The notes under the pieces were generated by a model, which had not been told where the DNA came from, did not search any database, and saw nothing but the letters and a program-made list of their open reading frames with translations. 64,000 nt of DNA from Fen-1359 sp963710355 (lineage in GTDB: Bacteria; Planctomycetota; Phycisphaerae; Sedimentisphaerales; Anaerobacaceae), in assembly GCA_963710355.1 (NCBI GenBank), contig CAVPZU010000001.1, positions 248,001 to 312,000 of the forward strand, read 5' to 3'. How positions within the stretch are numbered: position 1 is the first letter of the stretch; each line of letters starts with the position of its first letter. Shown here in pieces: positions 40,301 through 49,076 of the stretch. Both the position numbers and the translations under genes were made by a program.

Positions 40301-41125
40301 GCCTCGCCAGTTGCCGCTGTTGTGGGATTCGATACAACGGTTCAGTTTGTCTAAAAAATCGTTCCATTTTGCCGACCAGTCACCGTCAGGTTCGTATCTT
40401 TCGTATAGTTTTTGTGCGGAGCGAACCTGTTTGATTATGCCCTGAGTTTTATCTATGATAAGCTGCTGTTGTTTTTCGCCGAGCGGGCCGGTTTTTGGGC
40501 TGTAATTTTCGGCAAGGGTAAGGGCTCTTTCGAACCAGCTGGCTCTGCCGACAATGCCGTCGAGAAATTCGCTTGTTGAGATGATTTTGGATGCGATGTA
40601 GCTGTCGGTTTTGGGGTCTCGGCGGTAGAAAAGCTGGACAAGGCCTTGACGCAGATTGTCTTGTTCCCACGCCCAGGCAAGCGTTTTATCAAGGGCCTCA
40701 AATTTCAAGAGTTGCTGCTCATCTTCATCGAGAACTCTGAATGTGGGGTCGAGACCTTCACCGGATAGTTTGTAAAAATGCTCCAGAATTATTTTTCGAC
40801 AGAATGAATGTATTGTTCCGATGTCGGCGCCGGCCAGAAGGATAAGCTGGGTCTGGATGATACTATCCGGCTGTTCGAGAAGCCTCGCCTGCAGTTGCTG
40901 ACGGATTCGCTGCTGCATCTGCTCGGCGGCGGCATCGGTAAAGGTAAGCACGAGCATCTGGGAGACGGATGAGCCGGCTGCAATATCGGATGCTATGTCG
41001 GCGCAGCGCCCTGAAAGGACGGCGGTCTTGCCGGTGCCTGCCGATGCGGTGACCAGCACGTTGCTGCCTCGCCTGCGAATCGCACGGGTCTGCTGGTCTG
41101 TCCATTTTATTTTTTTCTCAGCCAT
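37331..41125 (-). CDS. addA: AddA/RexA-type helicase-nuclease subunit
   Basis: About 1,264 residues from ATG 41125 (MAEKKIKWTDQQTRAI; an in-frame ATG at 41152 is less likely). SF1 helicase motifs: VTASAGTGKTAVL, LTFTDAAAEQM, VDEYQDINPVQE, VGDVKQSIYAFRGAEP, NINFRSEKGILDF, TSIHKSKGLEFPVV and LYVATTRARERLIL. The C-terminal RecB-like nuclease shows IIDMLIKTEVGLIVIDFKTD and YKRQLDLYAQAA. AddAB resects double-strand breaks for RecA repair. The nuclease region contains a linker (37560-37650) made of dispersed repeats. The start overlaps the addB stop by eight bases, so the two are translationally coupled. Confidence 0.9.
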   Translation of the reverse strand: MAEKKIKWTDQQTRAIRRRGSNVLVTASAGTGKTAVLSGRCADIASDIAAGSSVSQMLVLTFTDAAAEQMQQRIRQQLQARLLEQPDSIIQTQLILLAGADIGTIHSFCRKIILEHFYKLSGEGLDPTFRVLDEDEQQLLKFEALDKTLAWAWEQDNLRQGLVQLFYRRDPKTDSYIASKIISTSEFLDGIVGRASWFERALTLAENYSPKTGPLGEKQQQLIIDKTQGIIKQVRSAQKLYERYEPDGDWSAKWNDFLDKLNRCIESHNSGNWRGIAEQIKQFKKPRIDTPKEIDETIADYLQKTLKSAVDDFDALKELATVNPDYLNRIGYSVPLQTKVFIELVRKFDELYRQAKQAVCGLDFADLEHYALKILSENDTDQNPPAPSQIALSLRQKYKYIFVDEYQDINPVQETILKLISRPDNVFVVGDVKQSIYAFRGAEPKIFLKNLRPASADPNTREKPLRVDLNINFRSEKGILDFVNIIFANIMTGPLAGTDYDEGARLKPVPEKSGDEKNEPLVELHITERPDGSIDNEQDQRQPDESDEYLSSLTSRQCQAALIARRIRQMVGAETGRAEFQIFDTQQNCLRDVRYGDIVILLRSPAKKINDYVKILRLAGVPVSSRGTEGYFEATEITDILSLLKLVDNPQRDIEFASVLRSPFFNFSDSNLAEIKIFAKNNPQCRNFYDSVLLYARTGPDSKLADRLNETLNHLSTWRNDARMGKLSDLIWQIYRQTRYLSFVSALPSGLQRRANLLKLHDRAIQFENFASSGSFFSLARFVEFIEKLQQTDAKWSFAESAEGGLEDAVKITSIHKSKGLEFPVVILAELDSRFNTKDCYDDIIADADLALGMRIIDDKSNTKLDSLAHQVISEQKLLSNLAEEMRILYVATTRARERLILVGSEKTSRCRQKLLDGLFAEKPFDLRTLGRCENLLQWILLGLSEQKILHHAFETKTENRFADKNLFSFRLYNRQEAKELTDYIESARGGRRGKQTALSKPDATTQPRILKAVEEIKKDLNWKYEFEAVSLLPAKRTVSELSYTNDEFKKTDYSKALERKPKAVLTDVTGTTDSQQLGTAAHLLISQLNLQLPITAEQIEQTKQKLAAEKVISPELAQRLDTNSILAFFSSNLGRQTLNPANTVWREWPFTFSIPASESAAGGQQKQPRRIRHRRTADETTCGEPVESIIVQGIIDMLIKTEVGLIVIDFKTDNISAHQAADRAQNYKRQLDLYAQAAFAVLKIPVAAKWLYFLKPAKAIQIT

Positions 41126-44100
41126 TTCTTTGTCTTGCCTTTTCAAGAACATCTGTTTTGGAGACTGCCGGTAAGAAATTGTAGTCGTTTATCAGCCAGT
41201 CAAATCGGCACAGCGGCTTAAATTCGCAAAAATGGCAGGCTGATGTCGTGCCGAGCCGATATGGTCTGACCATTATATCGCCGGTTAGAATCTGCTGTGC
41301 CAATCCTGTTATTTTGTTTTTGGTAAACTCCAATACATTTTCAAAATCTTCTGCTGTCAGAGCATCGCTTGATTTATCATAAAATCCGTATTGTTGGTTT
41401 TCTTTGCTGATGAAGAATTTGTAATACCTGCTCCAGCCTGATTCAACGTTCCCGTCGAGAGTTTTATAGTATTCGCCGTTAAATATTCCTTTTGCCTTAT
41501 AGTTAAATGATTGAGACTTTTTTTCAATTTCTCCGAAGTCGGCGGATTTCGGCTGCGCCTCGATTGGTATATAAAAGGCGCCGGCAACCTCGGTGTTCTG
41601 AAACGTTTTTTGCTGCGAGTTGTTGATGGCGAGCATATAAAGGGGAAGCTGGATGTCGAGACCGCTGAAAAATCTCTGCCAGTTAAACGACCAGTCTTTT
41701 GTCTTGTAATCGAGAACTATTGCCAGTTTTTGGTTGTTGGTATTGGCCAGGTCAATTCTGTCGATTTTTCCGCTTAAAAAAAGTGTGTGTCCATTTTTTA
41801 ATTTCAACGTAAAAGTGCCGAGCAAATAATCGTTTTTTCCAAAAGACAATTCTGTGAAGGCCGGCTGGAAAACACCCGCACGAATCATTTGTATATGTGC
41901 CGGGACAAAATCCTGAAGGTTCTGGCAGGCGGAGGTGATTATGGCAACATTGTGGCTGCTGTGACGACAAAAGCCTTTTAAAAAGGAGCTTCTGTTAATC
42001 GCATCGGCGATGGCTTTTTCAAGAATCATTTTTAGCCTATTTTCTTTGATGGTGTTAATATCGATTTTTTCTTTTTTGATGTGTGTAAAAAAGGCATCGA
42101 GACAGCGATGATAGAATACGCCTAAATCTATCGGTTCTAATTTGAATTCCATTCGTCTTTTTAGTTCGAGGACAAACCGCGCAAAGTATTTATACGGGCA
42201 GGCGGCGAAGGTTTGCAGGGCAGTGGCAGAAGAATTGAGCTGGCTGGTAAAAAGTTTTGCAACAATGCCTTTTTCAAGTTCTGCGATGTTGCTGTAGCTG
42301 ATGGCCGAGCGAACCAAACTGGCCAGTTCGGAAAGCTGCTCATCACGATACAGGCTATCGAGAAGGCCCGAGAGGCGGTCATTTTTTGCAGCCTGAAGGC
42401 AAAGCAGGTCGGTTAGTTCATCTGCGGTGAAAATTCCGCTGCCATTTTTCGTTAAGGCTTCATCAGCAACAGTGTCGGTCTGACTGCCAAGCAAATCAAT
42501 ATCTTCTGATGCAGGTGTTTGCTCGCAGAGGCCGTCAAACAACATTTCAACATCTTCGACAAACTGCGAGCGGCAAACCTGCCTGCCCCTCTCGTCAACA
42601 GCAGGATAGCTGATGAACAGATGCTGCGACGGGCGGGTAAATGCGATATAAGAGAGGTATCTGCGCTCCGAAAGCTGCCGTTCGGTTGCCGGTGCAAGCT
42701 GAAAACCTGCCGACTGCGCAGCGAGGCGGTCCTGGTCGGTAAGAACGCATTCGTAATTTAAGGGGGCGGGGAATTGCCTCTGGGTTGTGCCGATTAAAAA
42801 AACGGCTTTGAGGTCAGGATGTCTGCTTCTTTCGATTGAGCCGACAATAATCTGGTCGAGGCTCGGCGGTATCAAAGCCAGAGATACACGAGAAAAAGCA
42901 TCCTGAATAATGAGAAAAAATTCATCGACGCCAAGTTCTGTGCCTGTGAACGCCTCGCATAGCTCGTCAAACGTATCGACGATGCGGTCATAAACCTGGT
43001 GGTGTTCGTCAGCGGTTGCGTAATCTTTTTGTGCGGCTGCTGATTCTGCCAGAACGTTTAACTGCTCCCTGAGCTGGCAGGATTCCAGAAACTCGAAGAC
43101 GATTTTCGTGAACTGCTCAGCGGTTAATTTTCGCAAAGCTCCGTCAGCTCCGCAAAGACCGGCGTGAAGTTTGAGCAGCGGCTCGACAGCTTTTCGGCGG
43201 ATTTGATTGATTCTCCCTTGGTCGAATGCGGGCAAATCCCTGTCGTCAAAATCCCAGTCATCCGCTCCTGCCCAGTCATCCGGCCTGACAGCGAAGGCTA
43301 TACAGTAGTTTTCGAGCATATCTGTGTCATAATCGCTTATTCGCAGAAAACCTGTTTTAAGACAGGCAATAATGTCGGCACTCGAAAAACCACTTACCGC
43401 AGAGCGAAGGGCGGAAATCAATAGACACACGGTTGGGTGGTGACGGATGGATTGTCTGTGGTCAATAAAGAAAGGCAGGCGGTAATCCTCGAAAACGGCC
43501 CTGATGTAGTGTTCATATAATTTCAAGTCCGATGCAATAACTGCGATGTTGCGATAACGCAACTCATTTTGGCGGACAAGGCGGCAAATTTGCCTCGCAA
43601 CGAACTGCACCTCCGAGCGGGCATTGGGCAGAGAAACAATCTGAATATTATCCCGAGCGGTTATTCTGGAATTATTTTGTTGGGGTTCCCCAAATGCATT
43701 CTTTTGCGTTTGGGGAGCCCGTCTAAATATATTCTGTTCGAGATGCCGCAGCGCAGGGCAGCGGGAAAATCGTGAGGCCTCTTTTAGGATAACGGGTTCG
43801 GCCAGTTTAAGTTTATAACTTTTGATTATATCGAGCAGCTCGGTGTATGTTCTTTCAGTTGGATAAAAAAGGTCTGTGCAGCCCGCCTGCGGTCCGCCTG
43901 CGGCGGATGAGTCGGGTTTGTTGAGTTTGATATTTTCGGCATCGAGGCAAAGTGCGATATGGGACTGTGAGGCGTTTTTTAACAGTTCTGTGAGGAGCGA
44001 CAGCTCGGAGGTCGTAAAGCCCGCAAAACCATCGACCCAAAGCCTTGCGTTCTTGAGGAAACTGCACTGCCTGACCGCAGCCCTCGCAATGCCGAGCTGG

Positions 44101-44684
44101 GTATCGGGGTCAACAAGGCCGGCCTCGATAAACCGCAGATATTCCTGTAAAACAAATGCGAGGTCGGCAAACTTTATCGACGAGAGCGCTGTATCCTGTT
44201 TTTGTTTCAACCGGGCAATAAGCTGCTCAATATCCTGCTGGTCTTCTGCGTGCTGGTGCAGTTCGATAACGGCCTCGGCGATTTTCTGGCTAAGGCCGGG
44301 CGAGATCGCAGAACGCCCGAAAAGCTGCAAATTGTCCCTGTTTTCGGTCAGGATTCTGTGGATTATCATTTGCCTGCCAATGGTGGAAAGCCTCGTTTTT
44401 GCGGTGTTTTTGCCCAAAAGCAAAAACTGCAGTCTGTCGAATGAAAGAATATGCAAGCCGGGCCGGTTTTTTTTAGCTTCATCAGCAAACGGACGCGGGC
44501 TGTAAAAACCGGCAATTTGCGGATGGGAAAGTACCGCACGCTCGGCCTGATAGGTAGCCTGCTCCGGCACCAGTAGCACTAAGGGCATGGCGTCATCCTT
44601 GTCGAGCAGCTCCTTTATCAGGCTGTCGATGCAGTATTTTGTCTTGCCTGAGCCGCTTCGGCCCAGAATGAATTGAACTGACAT
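41118..44684 (-). CDS. addB: AddB/RexB-type helicase-nuclease subunit
   Basis: 1,188 residues. The N-terminus has a Walker-A-like GRSGSGKTKYC followed by a degenerate SF1 helicase body. The C-terminus is a RecB-type nuclease (GKIDRIDLANTNNQKLAIVLDYKTKD, QLPLYMLAI). The AddB iron-sulfur cysteines are visible as an early CPYKYF and a late CHFCEFKPLC cluster. It partners AddA, whose gene overlaps its end. A palindromic repeat (43893-43907) lies in frame (coding SAAGGPQ) about one quarter into the protein. It is divergent from yebC across a 584-bp region with hairpins. Confidence 0.88.
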   Translation of the reverse strand: MSVQFILGRSGSGKTKYCIDSLIKELLDKDDAMPLVLLVPEQATYQAERAVLSHPQIAGFYSPRPFADEAKKNRPGLHILSFDRLQFLLLGKNTAKTRLSTIGRQMIIHRILTENRDNLQLFGRSAISPGLSQKIAEAVIELHQHAEDQQDIEQLIARLKQKQDTALSSIKFADLAFVLQEYLRFIEAGLVDPDTQLGIARAAVRQCSFLKNARLWVDGFAGFTTSELSLLTELLKNASQSHIALCLDAENIKLNKPDSSAAGGPQAGCTDLFYPTERTYTELLDIIKSYKLKLAEPVILKEASRFSRCPALRHLEQNIFRRAPQTQKNAFGEPQQNNSRITARDNIQIVSLPNARSEVQFVARQICRLVRQNELRYRNIAVIASDLKLYEHYIRAVFEDYRLPFFIDHRQSIRHHPTVCLLISALRSAVSGFSSADIIACLKTGFLRISDYDTDMLENYCIAFAVRPDDWAGADDWDFDDRDLPAFDQGRINQIRRKAVEPLLKLHAGLCGADGALRKLTAEQFTKIVFEFLESCQLREQLNVLAESAAAQKDYATADEHHQVYDRIVDTFDELCEAFTGTELGVDEFFLIIQDAFSRVSLALIPPSLDQIIVGSIERSRHPDLKAVFLIGTTQRQFPAPLNYECVLTDQDRLAAQSAGFQLAPATERQLSERRYLSYIAFTRPSQHLFISYPAVDERGRQVCRSQFVEDVEMLFDGLCEQTPASEDIDLLGSQTDTVADEALTKNGSGIFTADELTDLLCLQAAKNDRLSGLLDSLYRDEQLSELASLVRSAISYSNIAELEKGIVAKLFTSQLNSSATALQTFAACPYKYFARFVLELKRRMEFKLEPIDLGVFYHRCLDAFFTHIKKEKIDINTIKENRLKMILEKAIADAINRSSFLKGFCRHSSHNVAIITSACQNLQDFVPAHIQMIRAGVFQPAFTELSFGKNDYLLGTFTLKLKNGHTLFLSGKIDRIDLANTNNQKLAIVLDYKTKDWSFNWQRFFSGLDIQLPLYMLAINNSQQKTFQNTEVAGAFYIPIEAQPKSADFGEIEKKSQSFNYKAKGIFNGEYYKTLDGNVESGWSRYYKFFISKENQQYGFYDKSSDALTAEDFENVLEFTKNKITGLAQQILTGDIMVRPYRLGTTSACHFCEFKPLCRFDWLINDYNFLPAVSKTDVLEKARQRNG

Positions 44685-44782
44685 AAGCAGAATCCTGAAA
44701 AGACGTAATATTTAGGATGATATTTACCAAGAAAAAGGTGGATTTTCAATAATGTTTTTATTTTGGCCGTTGACAGCGAAAA

Positions 44783-44804
44783 AATGCCGGTTAAAGTCGG
44801 CATT
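44783..44804 (-). terminator. Hairpin with T-run on the minus strand upstream of addB
   Basis: On the minus strand AATGCCG, 8-nt loop, CGGCATT followed by T4; about 100 nt before the addB start. Attenuator, sRNA terminator or chance. Confidence 0.4.
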
Positions 44805-44967
44805 ATCAAAACTGGGATAAGGCGGGCAGCGAGACAAGGCATCGCAAACATCGCCGCAAACAGAACTGTCTTTTGATGATATTAAGTTGTTCACATTTTG
44901 CACGGCAGCGAACATTTCTCAAAAGATACAGTAATATATATTAGGAGTAAAAAAAGTATTACTCTTC

Positions 44968-45021
44968 GGGACCGAGTTAATCCGCTTCCTCCTCTCCTCC
45001 TCTACTCGGTCCTGTTTTTTT
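44968..45021 (+). ncRNA. Terminator-type hairpin with CU-rich loop, element 1 (candidate sRNA 3' end)
   Basis: Stem GGGACCGAGT / ACTCGGTCCT (nine Watson-Crick pairs plus one wobble), 26-nt loop containing CCTCCTCTCCTCCTC, then seven Ts. The loop is complementary to repeated Shine-Dalgarno-like GGAGGAG. The stem plus U-tract is that of an intrinsic terminator. Confidence 0.55.
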
Positions 45022-45072
45022 GGTGGGCCTTGAGCAAAGAAATAGAATTGCATCAAAGGTTTTAAAAGTTAC

Positions 45073-45126
45073 ACAGGGTCGGGTTTTTTCTCTTCTCCTC
45101 TCCTCCTCAGCCCGGCCCTGTTTTAT
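45073..45126 (+). ncRNA. Terminator-type hairpin with CU-rich loop, element 2 (candidate sRNA 3' end)
   Basis: Stem ACAGGGTCGGG / CCCGGCCCTGT (eleven pairs, one wobble), 27-nt polypyrimidine loop sharing CTCCTCTCCTCCTC exactly with element 1, then TTTATT. About 140 nt upstream of yebC. Confidence 0.55.
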
Positions 45127-45268
45127 TAAAAGCAGCAATACCCTTATTTGCCCGGCAGAGCAAAAAAATGAAAAGATTAGGTTAGGCATTGAAACCCGGA
45201 TTTGTTATAATCACTTTTCCGGTTGATGACGGCTCGTAAATCATTAGTTGATTTTTGCGGGAGTAAAT

Positions 45269-46024
45269 ATGTCAGGGCATTCTCACTGGGCAGGAATTAA
45301 GCATAAAAAGGCGGCTATCGACGCAAAACGCGGCAAAATCTGGAGTAAGATTGCCCGAGTTATTATCGTCGCTGCCAGAAGCGGGGGAGGCGACCCGGAT
45401 TTAAACCTTACCCTTCGTTATGCGATAGATAAGGCCAAGGCCGCCAATATGCCACGGGATACGATTGAAAAGGCGGTCAAGAAAGGCACCGGCGAGCTCG
45501 GCGCAGTCAACTTCGAGCAGATACTCTACGAGGGCTACGGGCCGAGCGGAATTGCAATAATGGTTGAGGTGCTTACCGATAATCGCCACAGAACCGCACC
45601 GGAAATCAAGCGGATATTTGAAAGGCACGGCTGCTTGCTCGGAGCGACCGGCTGTGTCAACTGGATGTTTCACAAAAAAGGCTTAATCACCGTCGCTGCC
45701 GACAAGATTGACGAGGATTCATTGATGGAAATTGCACTCGGGGCGGGGGCGGACGATATGCAGAGCAGCGGCGACAAATCTGGATATGAAATAACCTGCC
45801 AGCCGGCTGTCTTTGAAAAATTAAGGGCCGCACTTAAGGAAAAGAATATCCCGACGGAGGTGGCGGAGGTCTCGCTGATGCCGCAAAGTACTATTACTGT
45901 GTCGGATAAGGAAACAGCCCGAAAAATCATCAGCCTTATGGATGACTTTGAAGACCACGAGGATGTGCAGAACACTTACGCCAATTTCGACATACCGAAC
46001 GAAATTATAGCGACAATAGCGTAA
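45269..46024 (+). CDS. yebC: YebC/PmpR family transcription/translation regulator
   Basis: About 251 residues from ATG 45269 behind GGGAG. The conserved opening MSGHSHWAGIKHKKAAIDAKRGKIWSK is unmistakable (the family usually has HSKW; here Ser-Lys is replaced by His-Trp-Ala). Further matches are the RYAIDKAKAANMPRDTIEKAVKKG helix, YEGYGPSGIAIMVEVLTDN and the acidic C-terminal domain. Recent work links YebC proteins to translation of proline stretches as well as DNA-linked regulation. It stands alone with a structured upstream region. Confidence 0.93.
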   Translation: MSGHSHWAGIKHKKAAIDAKRGKIWSKIARVIIVAARSGGGDPDLNLTLRYAIDKAKAANMPRDTIEKAVKKGTGELGAVNFEQILYEGYGPSGIAIMVEVLTDNRHRTAPEIKRIFERHGCLLGATGCVNWMFHKKGLITVAADKIDEDSLMEIALGAGADDMQSSGDKSGYEITCQPAVFEKLRAALKEKNIPTEVAEVSLMPQSTITVSDKETARKIISLMDDFEDHEDVQNTYANFDIPNEIIATIA

Positions 46025-46240
46025 TAAATTCAGAAATTCAGTCTCGGCTTATCGTGACCTCTCGATTTTGATTTTTTACTTTTGATATTCGATTTTTTCA
46101 TCAAGATAGGCGACACAAACTACAGGAAACAATTCCGTAATTTTACACTTGTCTGCTGAAATTGTTTTTGTATAATACTCGCTTCATAAAAATTGTTGCT
46201 GAAGATTATAGTGTTTTTATTGTCTGTTGGAGGTTGTAAA

Positions 46241-47450
46241 GTGTCAAAGGCACCAGAGGCTAATGCAGTGGTAGGCCAGTCCGGCGGGCCTACAGGCGTT
46301 ATAAATGCCTCGCTTGTCGGCGTAATCGAAGAGGCGAAAAAACACCCGGAAATTGAAAACCTCTACGGCGCCGTCCACGCCGTTGCTGGAATTGTTAAAG
46401 ACCAGTTTATTGACCTGATGAAAGTATCGCCCGAGACACTCGAACTTGTTGCTGCATCCCCATCGTCGGCCCTCGGCTCCAGCAGGGATAAACCGGATAA
46501 GGAATACTGCGCCAAAATCCTCGAGGTCTTTAAAAAGCGAAACGTTCGCTACTTTTTCTATATCGGCGGAAACGACTCGGTAAATACCATTCACATCATA
46601 AACACAATGACTGTGCAATCCGGTTACGAACTGCGGGCATTCCACATCCCGAAGACAATCGACAACGACCTGCTTGTCACCGACCACTGTCCCGGCTACG
46701 GAACAGCGGCAAAATTCGTTGCCTCTGCTCTTATTGGTGATGACCTCGACAACCGTGCTTTGCCTGGAATCAAAATCGATTGTATTATGGGCAGGCACGC
46801 AGGCTTTTTAACAGCCGCTTCTATATTAGGTAGGCAAAGAGATGACGATGGCCCTCACCTCGTATATATTCCCGAACGGGGTGTTTCACTGGATAAGTTT
46901 CTCAGCGATGTAGAGCAGGTATATAAAAGACTTGGCCGATGTGTCGTCGCAATCAGCGAGGGTATGAGTGATATCGAAGGCAAAGCCTGGGCTGGAAAAA
47001 TTGCTGAGATAGAAGAGCGCAATGCGCACGGAAATATACAACTGTCCGGCACCGGAGCCTTGGCGGATTTTTTAGCTGCCCAGGTAAGAGACAGCCTCAA
47101 AATCAAACGCGTAAGGAGCGACACCTTCGGCTATCTGCAGCGAAGCTTTGCTGGCCTACAATCGCCGGTTGACCTCAAAGAGGCTCGTCTTTGCGGCAGG
47201 GCGGCAGTTAAATACGCAATGAAAAAAATAAGCGGCTCTGTCGCAATAAAACGGCTTGAAGGCGAACATTATAAAAGCGAGACTGTTTCTGACTGAACTT
47301 GCAAACCTTGCCGAAAAGACAAAATCGCTTCCCGATGAGTTCATAAACGCTGACGGCAGTGGCATTACCGAGGCATTTGTAAAATACGCATTGCCTTTAA
47401 CAGGCGGCCTGCCAAAAACAACTTACCTTGGTGATTATCCGAGAGTTTAA
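46241..47450 (+). CDS. 6-phosphofructokinase, PPi-dependent type, one frameshift
   Basis: GTG start at 46241 with GGAGG seven bases upstream; an ATG-like start at 46193 is less plausible. About 402 residues after removing an extra T near 47285-47288 (junction SETVLTELANLAEK). Motifs: GQSGGPTGVINAS, GGNDSVNTI, IPKTIDNDLL and GRHAGFLTAAS. Residues equivalent to E. coli 104 and 124 are Asp and Lys, the combination that marks pyrophosphate-dependent enzymes; the preceding Asp is Asn here. The reaction is reversible: fructose-6-P + PPi <-> fructose-1,6-bisP + Pi. Pyruvate kinase follows after 84 bp. Confidence 0.85.
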
Positions 47451-47534
47451 AGCTTTCAATAGCGGTTACAAAGGTATATTATAGCCGCTATTGTAGGTGG
47501 AATTTTTATTTGAACTGGATTGGCCGCCTGAAAA

Positions 47535-48960
47535 ATGATAAAGACCAGAATAGTAGCTACTGTCGGTCCAGCCTGTGCCGATGCCGGCACGATTGATGCG
47601 ATGATTGAAAGCGGCGTAGATGTTTTTCGCCTGAACTTTTCACACGGCGACATCGACCAGCATAAAAACTTTCTGCAATTGCTCAATTCCGTCTCCAGCC
47701 GAAGGCTTCGTTTGACGGCCGTAATGGGGGATTTGTGCGGACCTAAAATTCGAACCGCTTCTGTTATGCCGGCCGACCTGCTGCTGAAAGCAGGCGATGA
47801 GATTGCGATTGTTTCCGGCACAGAAAAGGCAGTTACACGTCAGTTCAGCACAAATTACCAGTATTTTGTTCAGGATATCCTGGTCGGACAGAGGGTTTTC
47901 ATTGATGATGGCCAGATAGAACTGAATGTGATTGGCAAGGATAAGGAAAGGCTTTTGTGCAGGGTTGTTGTCGGCGGGCATCTGTCCAGCCAGAAGGGAA
48001 TCAATCTGCCCGATACCGAAATAAGCATACCCTCAATTACCGACAACGACTGGCGGTGGGTTGACTGGGCCATAGCCAATGACCTCGATTTTCTTGCATT
48101 AAGTTTTGTTCGCACTGCCGATGAGATAAATCAATTGAAACAGCATATTCGAGAAGCCGGCTCCAGCATAAAGGTAGTCGCAAAGATTGAAAAGCCTCAG
48201 GCCTTAAGCCACCTTGAGCAGATTATTCAGGCCAGTGACGCTGTTCTTGTTGCACGCGGAGACCTCGGTGTGGAAATGGACGTTGCAGAAGTCCCCCTTA
48301 TCCAGAAAAAGATTACGCATCTTTGTCGCAGGTTCGGCAAGCCTGTGATAGTTGCTACGCAGATGCTGGCAGAGTATGATAGATAATCCTGCCGCCACCC
48401 GGGCGGAGGTCTCTGATGTTGCAAATGCAATAATGGATACGACCGATGCCGTTATGCTTTCCGGCGAGACCGCCATAGGTAAATATCCTTTGCAGGCGGT
48501 CAAAACCATTTGTCGTATCGCCGCCGTCACCGAGGCGTATCTTGAGCAGCAAAGCTGGATACGGCCGAAGGCCGCTACGGTGGAAGAGCTTGCCTGGACC
48601 GCAGCGATAGCAAGAAGCGTTGCCCAGATTGCTGATGATATTGATGTCAAACTTGTCGTTGTATGGTCGCAGACGGGCTCGTCGGCAACTCTTTTGAGCA
48701 AGGCGAGAATTGATACGCCTGTTGTTGCCATCAGCTGCGACCGGAAGATATGTCGGCAGATGTCTTTGCATTATGGGGTCATCCCCTTTTGTCTGCCTCT
48801 GCCGCAGAACGTGACGCAGTTCACAAAGGTTGTTGAGAAACTCGTCGTCGATTACGGCCTTGCAAAGCCCGGCGATAAACTTATACTGGTTGCAGGTGAG
48901 CCTGTGGTATCAGGGGGAACTAAAAATGTCGTTATGGCTCATATAATATCTGCTCATTAA
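47535..48960 (+). CDS. pyk: Pyruvate kinase, one frameshift
   Basis: About 475 residues after removing one extra G at 48368/48369 (junction ATQMLQSMIDNPAATRAE); pieces are 47535-48386 and 48352-48960. Motifs: RTKIVATVGPA-like TRIVATVGPAC opening, FRLNFSHGD (substrate Arg/Asn), GDLCGPKIRTA, KIEKPQAL (catalytic Lys), ARGDLGVEM (metal) and MLSGETAIGKYP. The C-terminal domain ends NVVMAHIISAH without the extra PEP-utiliser domain. It catalyses PEP + ADP to pyruvate + ATP. It lies between the two phosphofructokinase genes. Confidence 0.92.
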
Positions 48961-49076
48961 GGTCGGCAGGTTTTCTCGGCTCGCAGCCTGTAAGATACAT
49001 TGCGTTTTTTGTTTGATAAAGCATTTATAAGTTTTAGCTGATTATTATATATTGTCTGGCATTGGGAATAATTGCG

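Larger units (their letters stand above)
44685..45268. other. Divergent intergenic region with three hairpins
   Basis: Promoters for addB (minus) and yebC (plus) should lie here. Instead the prominent structures are terminator-like hairpins (44783-44804 minus, 44968-45021 plus, 45073-45126 plus), which suggest one or more short independent transcripts. No protein gene seen. Confidence 0.55.

Noticed and set aside
44977..45189. 70-residue minus-strand frame across the twin hairpins (Glu/Arg-rich)
   Set aside because: Composition comes from the purine-rich complement of the CU loops; no start signal.
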